Shown here: piece after piece, positions 28,693 through 37,517 of the stretch
Position numbering within the stretch: position 1 is the first letter of the stretch
Layout: each line of letters opens with the position of its first letter
Source: Actinokineospora enzanensis DSM 44649
GTDB lineage: Bacteria > Actinomycetota > Actinomycetes > Mycobacteriales > Pseudonocardiaceae
Assembly (NCBI RefSeq): GCF_000374445.1
Contig: NZ_KB894428.1
Coordinates: 66,372 to 130,371, forward strand
Reading direction: 5' to 3'
Length of the DNA: 64,000 nt
Notes under the pieces: generated by a model
Database searches by the model: none
What the model was told of the DNA's origin: nothing
What the model saw: the letters and a program-made list of their open reading frames with translations, nothing else
Made by a program: the position numbers and the translations under genes

Positions 28693-29124
28693 TCAGCCGA
28701 AGTAGGCGTCGCCGGACCGGGCGAGCCCGTGCTCCAGGATCAGCCGCGTCGCCTCCGGTACGCCGAGCGCGCCGAGCCGCTCCGGCTCGACCCACACCGC
28801 CGTGCCCACGCGCAGCCGACCGCCCATCGGCCGACCCCGGAAGCACACCGCCAGCTCCGTGCTCCACGACCGCTCCGGGTCGCTGTACATGCCCACCAGC
28901 CCGGTGATCTCCGCCATCACCCCGGTCTGCTCCTCCACCGCGCGCACCGCCGCCCGCGGCAGCGTCTCCCGCGCCGGTTGCGGTCCGCCGGGCAGCCGGT
29001 GCCCGGCCCGCTCGCGCAGCATGAGCAGCAGACCCGCGTCGTCCAGGACCATGATCGAGGCCCCGACGGCGGTACGGCGTGCGGCAGTGGTGGTGGTCGG
29101 GTCGAAATAGCCGGATTGCGACAT
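28693..29124 (-). CDS. NUDIX-domain protein with altered Nudix box
   Basis: 143 aa. The fold and the position of GGPQPARETLPRAAVRAVEEQTGV fit a NUDIX hydrolase, but the canonical REUxEExGU box reads RAVEEQTGV: the first Glu of the metal-binding helix is Ala. The remaining Glu pair is present. Such changes can reduce or alter hydrolase activity, so this may be a binding protein or a hydrolase with changed metal use. It ends 9 bp from the convergent GNAT gene. Confidence 0.8.
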   Translation of the reverse strand: MSQSGYFDPTTTTAARRTAVGASIMVLDDAGLLLMLRERAGHRLPGGPQPARETLPRAAVRAVEEQTGVMAEITGLVGMYSDPERSWSTELAVCFRGRPMGGRLRVGTAVWVEPERLGALGVPEATRLILEHGLARSGDAYFG

Positions 29125-29301
29125 GGCTACTGCCTACCGAAGACCGCGGCCCCGGCACCACGGCCATTGACCGGTTCTTCACGACCGACCGCCGAAATCA
29201 CCCGGCTGGCTGTGGCGTACGCCACTCTGCTCGGCGGATGTCCGGCCGCGGACGCCCGTTCCCAGAGATCCTCCCGCTGGGAACGGTCCCAGGTAACGAA
29301 A

Positions 29302-29332
29302 ATCGGCCGAACCCGAGCGAGGTTCGGCCGAT
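29302..29332 (-). terminator. tRNA-Gly terminator
   Basis: A perfect 12-bp stem (ATCGGCCGAACC, 29302-29313, with its complement at 29321-29332), with T-rich sequence after it on the minus strand, lies 5 bp behind tRNA-Gly. Confidence 0.75.
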
Positions 29333-29337
29333 CGTGG

Positions 29338-29408
29338 AGCGGGCGACGGGAATCGAACCCGCGTAGCTAGTTTGGAAGACTAGGGCTCTACCATTGAGCT
29401 ACGCCCGC
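29338..29408 (-). tRNA. tRNA-Gly (anticodon TCC)
   Basis: 71-nt cloverleaf on the minus strand. The acceptor stem GCGGGCG pairs at 29402-29408 and 29339-29345. The anticodon loop CTTCCAA gives TCC, and the T-loop GGTTCGATTCC is intact. CCA is not encoded. Confidence 0.93.
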
Positions 29409-29477
29409 CTGTGGGACCCCTCGGCCCCGCGCGAAAAATAGCCTAGCGGACCCCGCTAGGCTGGCGATGTACACCCC

Positions 29478-29551
29478 CGGGCTGTGGCGCAGTTTGGTAG
29501 CGCATCCGCTTTGGGAGCGGAGGGTCGCAGGTTCAAATCCTGTCAGCCCGA
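29478..29551 (+). tRNA. tRNA-Pro (anticodon TGG)
   Basis: 74-nt cloverleaf. The acceptor stem CGGGCTG pairs with CAGCCCG (29544-29550). The anticodon loop TTTGGGA gives TGG, and the T-arm is GGTTCAAATCC. CCA is not encoded. An integrase remnant starts 75 bp downstream, so this gene was probably the integration target. Confidence 0.93.
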
Positions 29552-29554
29552 CGA

Positions 29555-29582
29555 GGGGGCATCTGCCCAGGTAGATGCCCCC
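29555..29582 (+). terminator. tRNA-Pro terminator
   Basis: GGGGGCATCT (29555-29564) pairs with AGATGCCCCC (29573-29582) and is followed by TTT. Confidence 0.8.
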
Positions 29583-29626
29583 TTTGCCGTCTCTGACCCC
29601 GCGTCGGGGGCTAGCACAGCGCTCTG

Positions 29627-30430
29627 GTGACACTCCGCTTGGAGCGTGTGCGCGTGCCCCTGATGATGCCTCCCGACCCCTATCCCGGCCTGATCAGAGA
29701 GTGGTCTCGGTCACTCAAAGCAGAGAGTAAGAGTGAGCGTACAATCCGTAACTATACGGATTCGGTGCGCTGGTTCTACCTCTGGACCTTCGACCCGATC
29801 GCCCCGCCGGACGTCGACACCCCGGACGAGTGGCTGGCCGACCTGCCACCCGCGCCCGACGAGCCTGACGAAACCACCGTCTCGCATGTCCGGGCCTGGA
29901 TCGCCTATCGCATCGCCACGACGAGCAAGGCGAATGCGAACAACAACTACCGGAGCCTACGCCCATGGTTTCGATGGCTGCTCAATGAGCAAGAGATCGA
30001 CGTGGACCCAATGGATAGAATGAGCCCCCCGGAGGTTCCGAAAAAGCGCCCCACGATCCCTACGTTAGATCTGGTGCAAGCCATTCTCGCAACCTGTGGC
30101 CGCGATTTCGTCGGCAGGCGGGATGAAGTGATCATTCGAATTATTTATGACGGAGGTGAGCGTCTTTCTGAGGTTGCGGGCCTGGACATGCCTGATATTG
30201 ACTTCGATCTCGACACGATCGACGTGGTTGGCAAGGGAGACAAGATGAGGCGTGTCCCGCTCTCGCCCAAGACAATGCAGGCTGTGTCTCGATATGTCCG
30301 CATGCGAGCGAAGCACCCCTTGGCGAATCTCACCACTGCTCTGTGGCTCGGCGATCGTGGTCGTGGCCCGCTCAGTCCGAACGGCGTAAAGCTGATGCTC
30401 AGGCGAAGAGGCGAGCGGGTGGGGGCGAAG
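29627..30430 (+). pseudogene. Truncated tyrosine recombinase (prophage integrase)
   Basis: About 267 residues of a XerD/phage-type integrase. The N-terminal SAM-like DNA-binding domain is present (SERTIRNYTDSVRWFYLW). The first half of the catalytic domain carries the active Arg in GGERLSEVAGLD and the Lys strand VVGKGDKMRRVPL. After RRRGERVG the frame runs into unrelated sequence. The HxxR, His/Trp and Tyr boxes are therefore missing and the protein cannot be active. Less GC-biased third positions than the neighbours suggest a phage origin. It lies 75 bp from tRNA-Pro. Confidence 0.85.
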
Positions 30431-30431
30431 G

Positions 30432-30971
30432 ATATTCTCGGTCGACCGCCGCGGACCGGCCCGGTTCGGGCTGGCGCTGCGCAACATCCGGTCGCTCCGC
30501 TGGCAGCTCACCGCACCGGCCGCGACCCACATCGTGGGCGGCGGCCGGGGTGAGGAGGACGCCCGAGAGTTCGTCGAGGTTGGAGACATCGACTCCGCGA
30601 CGGCGTGGGGCCGGGTCGAGGACTTCTACGACTACCGCGCCGCCAACGATTCCGACGGCGGCGCCGAGCTGGCCGCGGGCGCGGCGAAGCGGCTGACCGA
30701 GTAGGGCGAGACGCAGCTGGTCGAGATCGAGCCGGTTGACACCGCGAGGTTGCGGTACGGCAGGGACTACAGGCTCGGCGACATCGTCACGGTCGACGTC
30801 TACGGCGGGGTGACCGTGGATGAAGTGGTGCGTGAGGTCGAGATCACCGCGGACCGACGCGGCCGAGTGACGCGGCCGCGAATCGGCATGGTCGGCGCCA
30901 CCCGCACCACCCGGACCGCGCTCCTGCTGCGAGATGCGCTCGCCCGGCTGGCCTCGATCGAGCGACGCTAG
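30432..30971 (+). pseudogene. Fragment of phage tail protein (ReqiPepy6 Gp37-like), with stop
   Basis: In one frame the sequence reads RFGLALRNIRSLRWQLTAP, ATHIVGGGRG, then a TAG stop at 30702-30704. The same frame continues with ETQLVEIEPVDTARLRYGRDYRLGD and ends IGMVGATRTTRTALLL...RLASIERR at 30971. This resembles the C-terminal half of siphovirus ReqiPepy6 Gp37-like proteins. It joins the integrase remnant at about 30430, so a deletion removed the rest of the prophage between them. The last four bases overlap the stop of the convergent lipoprotein gene. Confidence 0.65.
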
Positions 30972-31627
30972 GCGCGCCTCCACCCTCCACACCCCTTTGT
31001 GGTGAACGATCCATCGGTTGCCCGGATTGTGACGGTAACTTGTTTCGCAGCTGTCACGAAATTGTTGTCGATGATTTCACCGCCAGGCGTTGTCCTCTCC
31101 CAGTAGCACTCCTTTGCCGTTTCGACGGTCTTGTATGTACCTGGTTGAATGTCATTCGGGATGAAGTAGCTTCCGTCGAAGATCGTCCTGTTAACCTTGC
31201 CGGTTTTCGCTGCATCGACAAGGTTTTGATGCTGTGGGCAAAAGATAGGAACGCCAGCTTCGAACATCTCTGGATTCGCTTTCCATTCGACTTCCATACG
31301 TTCCGAGCGTGTTATTTCCGGACTTTCGGGCCCGTCCATCTCTTTGCAGATCTCTTGGACGTACTCAGAGGCTGAACCTGGTGCGGAGCGTCTCGCAAGC
31401 CAACCCTCACTCACTGCGCGAGCGTCGAATTGTTCAGTGGCTGTGAGAGCGCGGGTCGTGGTTGTCGTTGTCATCGTTGTGGTCGTGGCCGCGCTAGCGG
31501 TGGTCGTGGTCGGCCTGGTCGTGGTGGTGACGTTGCTCGATGCCCCAGTGGGGTGGGTTGTCGAGCAACCTGCCAGACCGAGGATGAGGGCCGCGCTGGC
31601 GGAGAGAGGCAGAGCGGTACGTCGCAT
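30968..31627 (-). CDS. Lipoprotein with Thr-rich linker
   Basis: 219 aa. Signal peptide with lipobox LAGC (Cys21), then about 40 residues that are mostly Thr (possible O-mannosylation linker). A first segment with EICKEMDG and a C-terminal domain follow: DGSYFIPNDIQPGTYKTVETAKECYWER, an exposed module often seen in actinomycete secreted proteins of unknown role. Conserved cysteines may form disulfides. Base composition is clearly lower in GC than neighbours, consistent with arrival with the prophage. The linker DNA is rich in GTGGT repeats (31440-31545). Confidence 0.75.
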   Translation of the reverse strand: MRRTALPLSASAALILGLAGCSTTHPTGASSNVTTTTRPTTTTASAATTTTMTTTTTTRALTATEQFDARAVSEGWLARRSAPGSASEYVQEICKEMDGPESPEITRSERMEVEWKANPEMFEAGVPIFCPQHQNLVDAAKTGKVNRTIFDGSYFIPNDIQPGTYKTVETAKECYWERTTPGGEIIDNNFVTAAKQVTVTIRATDGSFTTKGCGGWRRA

Positions 31628-31697
31628 GACGCGATGATCGTGTGACTTTGGGTGGTTGTTACGAGCGGCCCCCGGCTCTCACCGGGGGCCGCGGTGC

Positions 31698-31871
31698 TCA
31701 ACGGATGATCCGGCCAGCCTGAACGGCCGTCAAGAGCGCCGAGACATCGGCGCGCAGGATCGGGCCCGCCGGGTTCTTGCTGTCCCGGACCGCGTCTCGG
31801 TCGCTGCGGACCTCGATGCAGCTGTTGTTCGCGCCGCTCCGCTGTGCCTTACGCCACTTTTCAGCCTCCAC
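31698..31871 (-). CDS. DUF397 domain protein
   Basis: 57 aa, GTG at 31871 with GGAGG seven bases upstream. The motif KWRKAQRSGANNSCIEVR is followed by VRDSKNPAGPIL, the full DUF397 signature. It starts 11 bases inside the end of the Scr1-type gene, so they are coupled. In Streptomyces such small proteins pair with adjacent Scr1/WhiJ-type regulators. Confidence 0.88.
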   Translation of the reverse strand: MEAEKWRKAQRSGANNSCIEVRSDRDAVRDSKNPAGPILRADVSALLTAVQAGRIIR

Positions 31872-32622
31872 TTGTGTCCTCCAGTTGTGCGATGCGCCTA
31901 CGCACGATGGTCGCAGATGACTCGTCGTCGAGCGCCGCTGACCAGCGCCGTTCGAACGCGGTCCGATAGATCTCGACCTCCGCCTGTTCGTGCAGGTAGG
32001 TGGCGTCGGTCAATGCCTCGATGTAGACCCGAGCGATCGAGGGTTCGGCCAACGTGATGAGGGTGAAGTTCACGCCGAGCGCGCGGTGCGCGCCTGAGGC
32101 GAACGGAAGGATTCGGATCGCGACCGCTGGCGACCGAGTGACCTCCAGGAGGTACGCGAGCTGGTCGTGCAATGTCCGAGGGCCGCCGACCTCGCGATGG
32201 AGCGCGGCCTCGCCGAGTAGCACTCGGAGACGTGGCGGGTTCGGGCTGGACAGGATGGCGCGTCTGGCGGCGCGGGCGGCAAGTCGGTCGCCGAGGTCGT
32301 CGTCGCCTTCAGTCGCGAGTACGGCCGCGCTGTATTCGTCGGTCGCGACGAGCGCGTGCAGCAGCGTCTCGTCGAAGTAGTCGATCGACATGGCTTGACG
32401 TTCGAGCGTGACGTAGGTCTGGGCGAAGTCCGCGACGCGGCTCGGGGTCTCGCGCTTGCGGGCGGCATCGTCGAGCAGGTGCAGGGTGGCTCGCTCGTCG
32501 GGCGTGACGCCGTAGAGGTCGGCGAGCTTGTCGACCTCCGCCTTCGCCAGTGTTCGGTCGCCTGCCTCGACTCGTGCGAGTTTGCCGGTGTACCAGCCGA
32601 GCGCTCGGTCGGGGACCGACAC
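31861..32622 (-). pseudogene. Scr1-type regulator lacking most of its HTH domain
   Basis: The DUF5753 ligand-type domain (residues about 60-250) is intact, with FETLLH, RAILSSPNPPRLRVLLGEAALHREVGG and HRALGVNFTLITL. The N-terminus, however, begins in the last part of the helix-turn-helix (ALGWYTGKLARVEAGDR). The frame upstream of 32622 is low-complexity and carries no helix 1 or 2. The usual 280-aa family length is cut to about 250. DNA binding is therefore doubtful. Its DUF397 partner remains intact and coupled. Alternatively it could be a dominant-negative form. Confidence 0.7.
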
Positions 32623-32650
32623 CGTGGGCCGGGTGCGTCCGGCGGAGGAG

Positions 32651-32708
32651 GGCAGGGGGCGGCACGGCGGGAGGTCGCTTCCCGCGGGGAGTGGGCACGC
32701 CCCCTGCC
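32651..32708 (-). terminator. Terminator behind the SCO5389-family gene
   Basis: GGCAGGGGGC (32651-32660) pairs with GCCCCCTGCC (32699-32708) around a GC-rich inner hairpin, just after the stop at 32713. Confidence 0.5.
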
Positions 32709-32712
32709 GGGC

Positions 32713-33099
32713 TCAGCAGTCGCGCAGTTCGGGCGACTGGTTCAGGAGCTGGCCGCGCGGCGAGATGAACGCGCGGTACCGGTCGCCATCCACCGCGGCG
32801 GGGGTGAACGCGGCCACCCGGTGGCAGTTCTGGAACGCCAGCTTCACGCCGAAGTGCCGTTCCAGGCCGCCGCGGATGGCGTCGGAGGCCAGCGCGCGCA
32901 GCAGCTGCCCGCGTTCGGCCTCGCTCGGCGGCGGGGTCTCGTTGTCGGCGAAGCCGCTCGCGTCGACCGAGGTCGCGACCGACGAGATCACCTGCCAGGC
33001 GTACGGCAGCGAGTCGCGCACACAGGCGACGAACTCGGCGTCGTCCACCGGACCGGCTTCCGCGCGCGCCAACAGGTCCGCGGGCACATCGAGAGACAT
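32713..33099 (-). CDS. SCO5389-family protein
   Basis: 128 aa. Recognised from its conserved body: CVRDSLPYAW, FADNETPPPSEAERGQLLRALASDAIRG, FGVKLAFQNCHRVA and the C-terminal QLLNQSPELRDC. No known function is assigned to the family. The start is ATG 33099 (MSLDV), with GGAGGTGCGG directly upstream; an earlier in-frame start four residues back is less likely. Confidence 0.85.
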   Translation of the reverse strand: MSLDVPADLLARAEAGPVDDAEFVACVRDSLPYAWQVISSVATSVDASGFADNETPPPSEAERGQLLRALASDAIRGGLERHFGVKLAFQNCHRVAAFTPAAVDGDRYRAFISPRGQLLNQSPELRDC

Positions 33100-33261
33100 C
33101 CGCACCTCCACACCCAGGTAGGCAGGCTTGCCTCACTCCGTCGTACCGTCCCCTTGAACACTGGACAAGATCCGCGCGCACACGCCACTGGAACGGCCCA
33201 ACCGCGATCACCCGGACGCCGCTTGCCCCGGCGGCCACCCGGTCGGTACCCCCTGGTTCCC

Positions 33262-34278
33262 ATGTCCCAGCCCGATTTCCGGCTCGGCGCGTTCCTGCTC
33301 GCGCCGCGCTTCCCCGGCCAGACCGACCACGCCGCCCTCGACCGCGCCACCCGCCTCGCGGTGGCCGCCGAACACGCGGGCCTGGACGAGGTGTGGGTCG
33401 CCGAGCACCACTTCATGCCCTACGGCACCTGCCCCGACGCCCTGACCCTCGCCGCCTACCTGCTCGGCCGCACCGAGCGCCTGCATGTCGGCACCGCCGT
33501 CAGCGTCCTCACCACCGCCCACCCCGTCGCGCTCGCCGAACGCGCCCGCCTGCTCGCCACCGTCGCCAGCGGCCGCTTCCGGCTCGGCGTCGGCCGCGGC
33601 GGCCCCTGGGTCGACATCGAGGTCTTCGGCTCCTCCCTCGACCGCTACGACCGCGGCCTGCCCGCCGCCCTCGACCTGCTGCGCGCCGCCCTCGCCGACC
33701 CCACCGTCACCGGCACCGCCGACTTCCCCTTCCGAGAGGTCCCGCTCGTGCCCACCCCGGCCGCCCCGCCCACCCTCCACCTGGCCTGCACCTCCACCGC
33801 CTCCGTCGAGCTGGCCGCGGCCCGCGGCCTGCCCATGCTGCTCGGCATGCACATGACCGACCAGGAGAAACGCGCCTTCGTCGACCACTACCGCGCCCAC
33901 GGCGGTCCCACCGACGCCGACCACGTCTCCACCGTCGTCGCACACGTCGCCGACACCCGCGAACAGGCCGTCGCCGACGTCCTCGCCGCCGCCCCCGGCT
34001 GGCTCGCCGCCGGCCTCGCCGCGCACATCCCCGTCGACGACCGCCCCCGCCCGAGCCGTGATCCACTGGCATACGCCCGGCTGCTGTGCGACCTTCACCC
34101 CGTCGGCGATCCCGCCCACTGCGCGCGCAGGCTCGCCGAGGGCGCGCGGGTCAGCGGGATCGACCACGTCATCGCGATGGTCGAGGCGACCGGCTCGGCC
34201 GAGCACGCCCGCCGCACGCTCGACCACCTCGGGGCCCGGCGTACCCCACCCGGGCCCGACCTGGGCAAGCTCGCCTAG
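33262..34278 (+). CDS. LLM-class flavin-dependent oxidoreductase
   Basis: 338 aa luciferase-like (TIM-barrel) flavin enzyme. FRLGAFLLAPRF lies at the N-terminus. VWVAEHHFMPYGTCPDALTLAAYLLGRTERLHVGTAV gives the family core, and RFRLGVGRGGPWVD contacts flavin. The substrate and F420-versus-FMN choice cannot be read. ATG 33262 has a weak ribosome site. A candidate tig promoter overlaps its last codons. Confidence 0.88.
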   Translation: MSQPDFRLGAFLLAPRFPGQTDHAALDRATRLAVAAEHAGLDEVWVAEHHFMPYGTCPDALTLAAYLLGRTERLHVGTAVSVLTTAHPVALAERARLLATVASGRFRLGVGRGGPWVDIEVFGSSLDRYDRGLPAALDLLRAALADPTVTGTADFPFREVPLVPTPAAPPTLHLACTSTASVELAAARGLPMLLGMHMTDQEKRAFVDHYRAHGGPTDADHVSTVVAHVADTREQAVADVLAAAPGWLAAGLAAHIPVDDRPRPSRDPLAYARLLCDLHPVGDPAHCARRLAEGARVSGIDHVIAMVEATGSAEHARRTLDHLGARRTPPGPDLGKLA

Positions 34279-34281
34279 ACT
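34276..34281 (+). promoter_or_regulatory. Candidate tig -10 box TAGACT
   Basis: The same hexamer precedes valS (52889). No clear -35 is seen. It would give an untranslated leader of about 87 nt before tig. Confidence 0.35.
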
Positions 34282-34374
34282 CGGGGGCTGATCCGGGCCC
34301 GGTGCCGAACCAGGCGAGCCGGCCGGTCGCCACAGTCCCTACGCAGTCCCAGTCAGCCGCACGAGGAGACCACG

Positions 34375-35805
34375 TTGAAGAGCACCGTCGAGCAGCTGAG
34401 CCCGACGCGGGTCCGGATCAACGTCGAGGTGCCGTTCGACGAGCTCAAGCCGAACTTCGACCGCGCCTACCGCAAGCTCGCGAGCCAGGTCCGCATCCCC
34501 GGCTTCCGGCCGGGCAAGGCCCCCGCCCGGGTCATCGAGTCCCGCATCGGCCGCGCGCCCATCCTGGACGAGGTGGTCAACGAGGCGATCCCGGCCAAAT
34601 ACCTTGAGGCCGTCAACGCGGGCGAGGTCAAGACCCTCGGCCAGCCCGACATCGAGGTCACGAAGCTGGAGGACGGCGACCACATCGCCTTCACCGCCGA
34701 GGTCGACGTGCGCCCCGACATCACCCTGCCCGCCTTCGGCGAGTTCGCCGTCACGGTGGACGACCTTGAGCTCGCCGACACCGAGGTGGACGAGCAGCTC
34801 GACGAGCTGCGCGCCCGGTTCGGCACGCTCACCGGCGCCGACCGCCCGGTCGAGGACGGCGACTTCGTCTCCGTCGACCTGTCGGCCACTGTGGACGGTG
34901 TGGACGTGCCGGAGGCCAAGACCGGCGGCCTGTCCTACGAGGTCGGCTCCGGCGAGCTGATCGACGGCATCGACGCCGCCCTCGTCGGCGCCGCCGCAGG
35001 CGAGACCAAGACCTTCGGCACCACCCTGGTCGCAGGCGAGTACGCGGGCCGCGAGGCCGAGGTCTCGGTCACCGTGCAGACGGTCAAGGTGCGCGAGCTG
35101 CCCGCGCCGGACGACGAGTTCGCCCAGCTCGCCAGCGAGTTCGACACCATCGAGGAGCTGCGCGCCGACCTGCGCGAGCGGCTCACCCGGGTCAAGCGCA
35201 TGCAGCAGGGCGTGCAGGCCCGCGACAAGGTCCTCGACGCGCTGCTTGAGGTCGTCGAGGTGCCGCTGCCGGACAAGGTCGTACAGGCCGAGGTGGACAA
35301 CCGCATGCACGACGCGGTCCACCCGTTCGACCACGACGAGGCCAAGCTCGACGAGTACCTCGCCACCCAGGACAAGACCCGCGAGGACTTCGACACCGAG
35401 GTGCGCGAGGACTCCGAGAAGTCGGTCAAGACCCAGCTCATCCTGGACGCCATCGCCGAGGCCGAGGGCGTGCAGGTGTCCGACGCCGAGCTGACCGAGC
35501 GGATCATCTACCAGGCCCAGCGCTTCGGCGTCAGCCCGGACGAGTACGTGCAGCGGGCCCAGCAGTCCGGCCAGCTCGGCGCGATCTTCGCCGACGTGCG
35601 CCGGGGCAAGGCGCTGGCCACCGTGGTGCGCCAGGCCACCGTCACCGACGCCACCGGCAACGCCGTCGACCTGAGCGAGCTGTTCGGCGCTCCCGACAAT
35701 GACGCCGACGACGACACCGACACGGCCGTCGAGGCTGTGGAGTCCGTCGAGTCCGGTGAGGACACCGGCACCACCAAGGCGGACAGCGAGACCGTCGCCG
35801 GGTGA
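34375..35805 (+). CDS. tig: Trigger factor
   Basis: 476 aa ribosome-associated chaperone. The N-terminal ribosome-binding domain carries the signature GFRPGKAP (residues about 42-49). The FKBP-like prolyl isomerase domain spans about 150-245 (GDFVSVDL ... [15 protein letters not shown]). The helical C-domain follows. The last 40 residues are an acidic tail, common in actinobacterial trigger factors. TTG 34375 has GAGGAG five bases upstream. It precedes clpP1P2-clpX, the conserved tig-clp order. Confidence 0.96.
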   Translation: MKSTVEQLSPTRVRINVEVPFDELKPNFDRAYRKLASQVRIPGFRPGKAPARVIESRIGRAPILDEVVNEAIPAKYLEAVNAGEVKTLGQPDIEVTKLEDGDHIAFTAEVDVRPDITLPAFGEFAVTVDDLELADTEVDEQLDELRARFGTLTGADRPVEDGDFVSVDLSATVDGVDVPEAKTGGLSYEVGSGELIDGIDAALVGAAAGETKTFGTTLVAGEYAGREAEVSVTVQTVKVRELPAPDDEFAQLASEFDTIEELRADLRERLTRVKRMQQGVQARDKVLDALLEVVEVPLPDKVVQAEVDNRMHDAVHPFDHDEAKLDEYLATQDKTREDFDTEVREDSEKSVKTQLILDAIAEAEGVQVSDAELTERIIYQAQRFGVSPDEYVQRAQQSGQLGAIFADVRRGKALATVVRQATVTDATGNAVDLSELFGAPDNDADDDTDTAVEAVESVESGEDTGTTKADSETVAG

Positions 35806-35831
35806 CACCCGGTCGGGTGGGAACTCTTTGA

Positions 35832-35842
35832 CGCTCTGAGCG
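35832..35842 (+). promoter_or_regulatory. Candidate ClgR operator upstream of clpP1
   Basis: CGCTCTGAGCG fits the actinobacterial ClgR core CGCYnAnRGCG at ten of eleven positions and is itself nearly palindromic. It lies 104 bp before the clpP1 start. ClgR activates clpP1P2 in related bacteria. Confidence 0.5.
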
Positions 35843-35946
35843 AAAGTGGGCGGTGTCGGGAAGTCGGCGCCGCCCGCCTTCGTTAATGTCGGATCGTAGA
35901 GATCAGTAGTACCGAGCCAGAGACTCTCCGGAGAAGGCAGGCAGAC

Positions 35947-36555
35947 GTGTCGCAGCACCACTCGCCCCACATGCGGTCCGCCACCGCGGGGCTCAACCTG
36001 AACGACTCGGTGTACGAGCGGCTGCTCCGCGAGCGCATCGTCTTCCTCGGCTCCGAGGTCGACGACGACATCGCCAACCGCATCACCGCGCAGCTGCTGC
36101 TGCTCGCCGCCGAGGACCCCGAGCGGGACATCACGTTCTACATCAACTCGCCGGGCGGCTCGGTCACCGCGGGCATGGCGATCTACGACACGATGCAGCT
36201 CATCGAGCCGGACGTGGCGACCTGGGGGATGGGCCTGGCCGCCTCCATGGGCCAGTTCCTGCTGGCCTCCGGCACCCCCGGCAAGCGCTACGCCCTGCCG
36301 CACACCCGGATCATGATGCACCAGCCGTCCGCGGGCGTCGGCGGTACGGCGTCCGACATCGCGATCCGCGCCCAGGTCTACGCCAAGTGGAAGTACGAGA
36401 TGGCGCTGATCACCGCGGAGCAGACCGGCCAGACGGTGGAGAAGGTCACCGCGGACGCCGACCGCGACCGCTGGTTCACCGCCGAGGAGGCCAAGGAATA
36501 CGGCTTCATCGACCACATCGTGAGCCGGGTCGCGCAGACCCCCTCCTCGAACTGA
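35947..36555 (+). CDS. clpP1: ATP-dependent Clp protease subunit ClpP1
   Basis: 202 aa serine protease subunit. The catalytic triad is visible: Ser100 in GLAASMGQ, His125 in RIMMHQPS, Asp174 in [24 protein letters not shown] forms the oxyanion region. GTG 35947 has GGAGAAGG upstream; ATG at residue 9 is an alternative. It acts with ClpP2 in a mixed tetradecamer fed by ClpX or ClpC. It lies 36 bp ahead of clpP2. Confidence 0.97.
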   Translation: MSQHHSPHMRSATAGLNLNDSVYERLLRERIVFLGSEVDDDIANRITAQLLLLAAEDPERDITFYINSPGGSVTAGMAIYDTMQLIEPDVATWGMGLAASMGQFLLASGTPGKRYALPHTRIMMHQPSAGVGGTASDIAIRAQVYAKWKYEMALITAEQTGQTVEKVTADADRDRWFTAEEAKEYGFIDHIVSRVAQTPSSN

Positions 36556-36591
36556 CCGGCCGCGGACGCAAGAGAAACCCAGGAGCACCAC

Positions 36592-37221
36592 GTGAGTGAA
36601 CTTCACCTCCCGCAGTCCCGGTACGTGCTGCCGTCCTTCGTGGAGCGCACGAGCTACGGGGTCAAGGAGTCCAACCCGTACAACAAGCTCTTCGAGGAGC
36701 GGGTCATCTTCGTCGGCGTCCAGATCGACGACGCCTCGGCGAACGACGTGATGGCCCAGCTCATCTACCTGGAGTCCACGGACCCGGACCGGGACATCCT
36801 GATGTACATCAACTCGCCGGGTGGCTCGTTCACCTCGCTGATGGCCATCTACGACACCATGCAGTACGTCCGGCCCGACATCCAGACGTTCTGCCTGGGC
36901 CAGGCCGCCTCCGCGGCCGCCGTGCTGCTCGCCGCGGGCACCCCCGGCAAGCGGTTCGCGCTGCCCAACGTGCGCGTGCTCATCCACCAGCCGTCCACCG
37001 AGGGCGTCTACGGCCAGGTCTCCGACCTGGAGATCCAGGCCGCCGAGATCCAGCGGGTGCGCGCCGCCCTGGAGACCACCCTGGCCCGGCACACCGGCCG
37101 GGACCTGGAGCAGGTCCGCCAGGACATCGAGCGGGACAAGATCCTCACCGCGGCCGAGGCCAAGGAATACGGCATCATCGACGAGGTGCTGCCGTACCGG
37201 AAGGCCTCCGCCAAGGGCTGA
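36592..37221 (+). CDS. clpP2: ATP-dependent Clp protease subunit ClpP2
   Basis: 209 aa second ClpP subunit. Ser107 in GQAASAAAV, His132 in IHQPSTEG and Asp182 in ERDKIL form the triad. GTG 36592 has AGGAG upstream, and the short gap to clpP1 indicates one operon. In actinobacteria both subunits are needed for an active, usually essential protease. Confidence 0.97.
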   Translation: MSELHLPQSRYVLPSFVERTSYGVKESNPYNKLFEERVIFVGVQIDDASANDVMAQLIYLESTDPDRDILMYINSPGGSFTSLMAIYDTMQYVRPDIQTFCLGQAASAAAVLLAAGTPGKRFALPNVRVLIHQPSTEGVYGQVSDLEIQAAEIQRVRAALETTLARHTGRDLEQVRQDIERDKILTAAEAKEYGIIDEVLPYRKASAKG

Positions 37222-37517
37222 CTGGGCGAAATCCCTCGCCTGGGGAGGCGAACGGTCGAAAAGACCCGACACGCGGGCCGTACCCGGCCTACCGTGTTCG
37301 ACTAGGTCAGATGGGCAGATCGGGCCGCGTCGGTCGTCTGCTTCTCCCGCAGGGCGGGGGAGGGCGGGTACCGTCGAGGGCAACGGTCGCGACCGGTCCG
37401 GCCACGCGGCGGATTCCCGGAGCACATCCGGGCTTCCCGCGGCGCGGCCGGCCGGGCGTAGCCGACACACAGCAGGCGCACACCCCTGTGCGCCGGAGGG
37501 GACAGAGGTCAGCGGTC

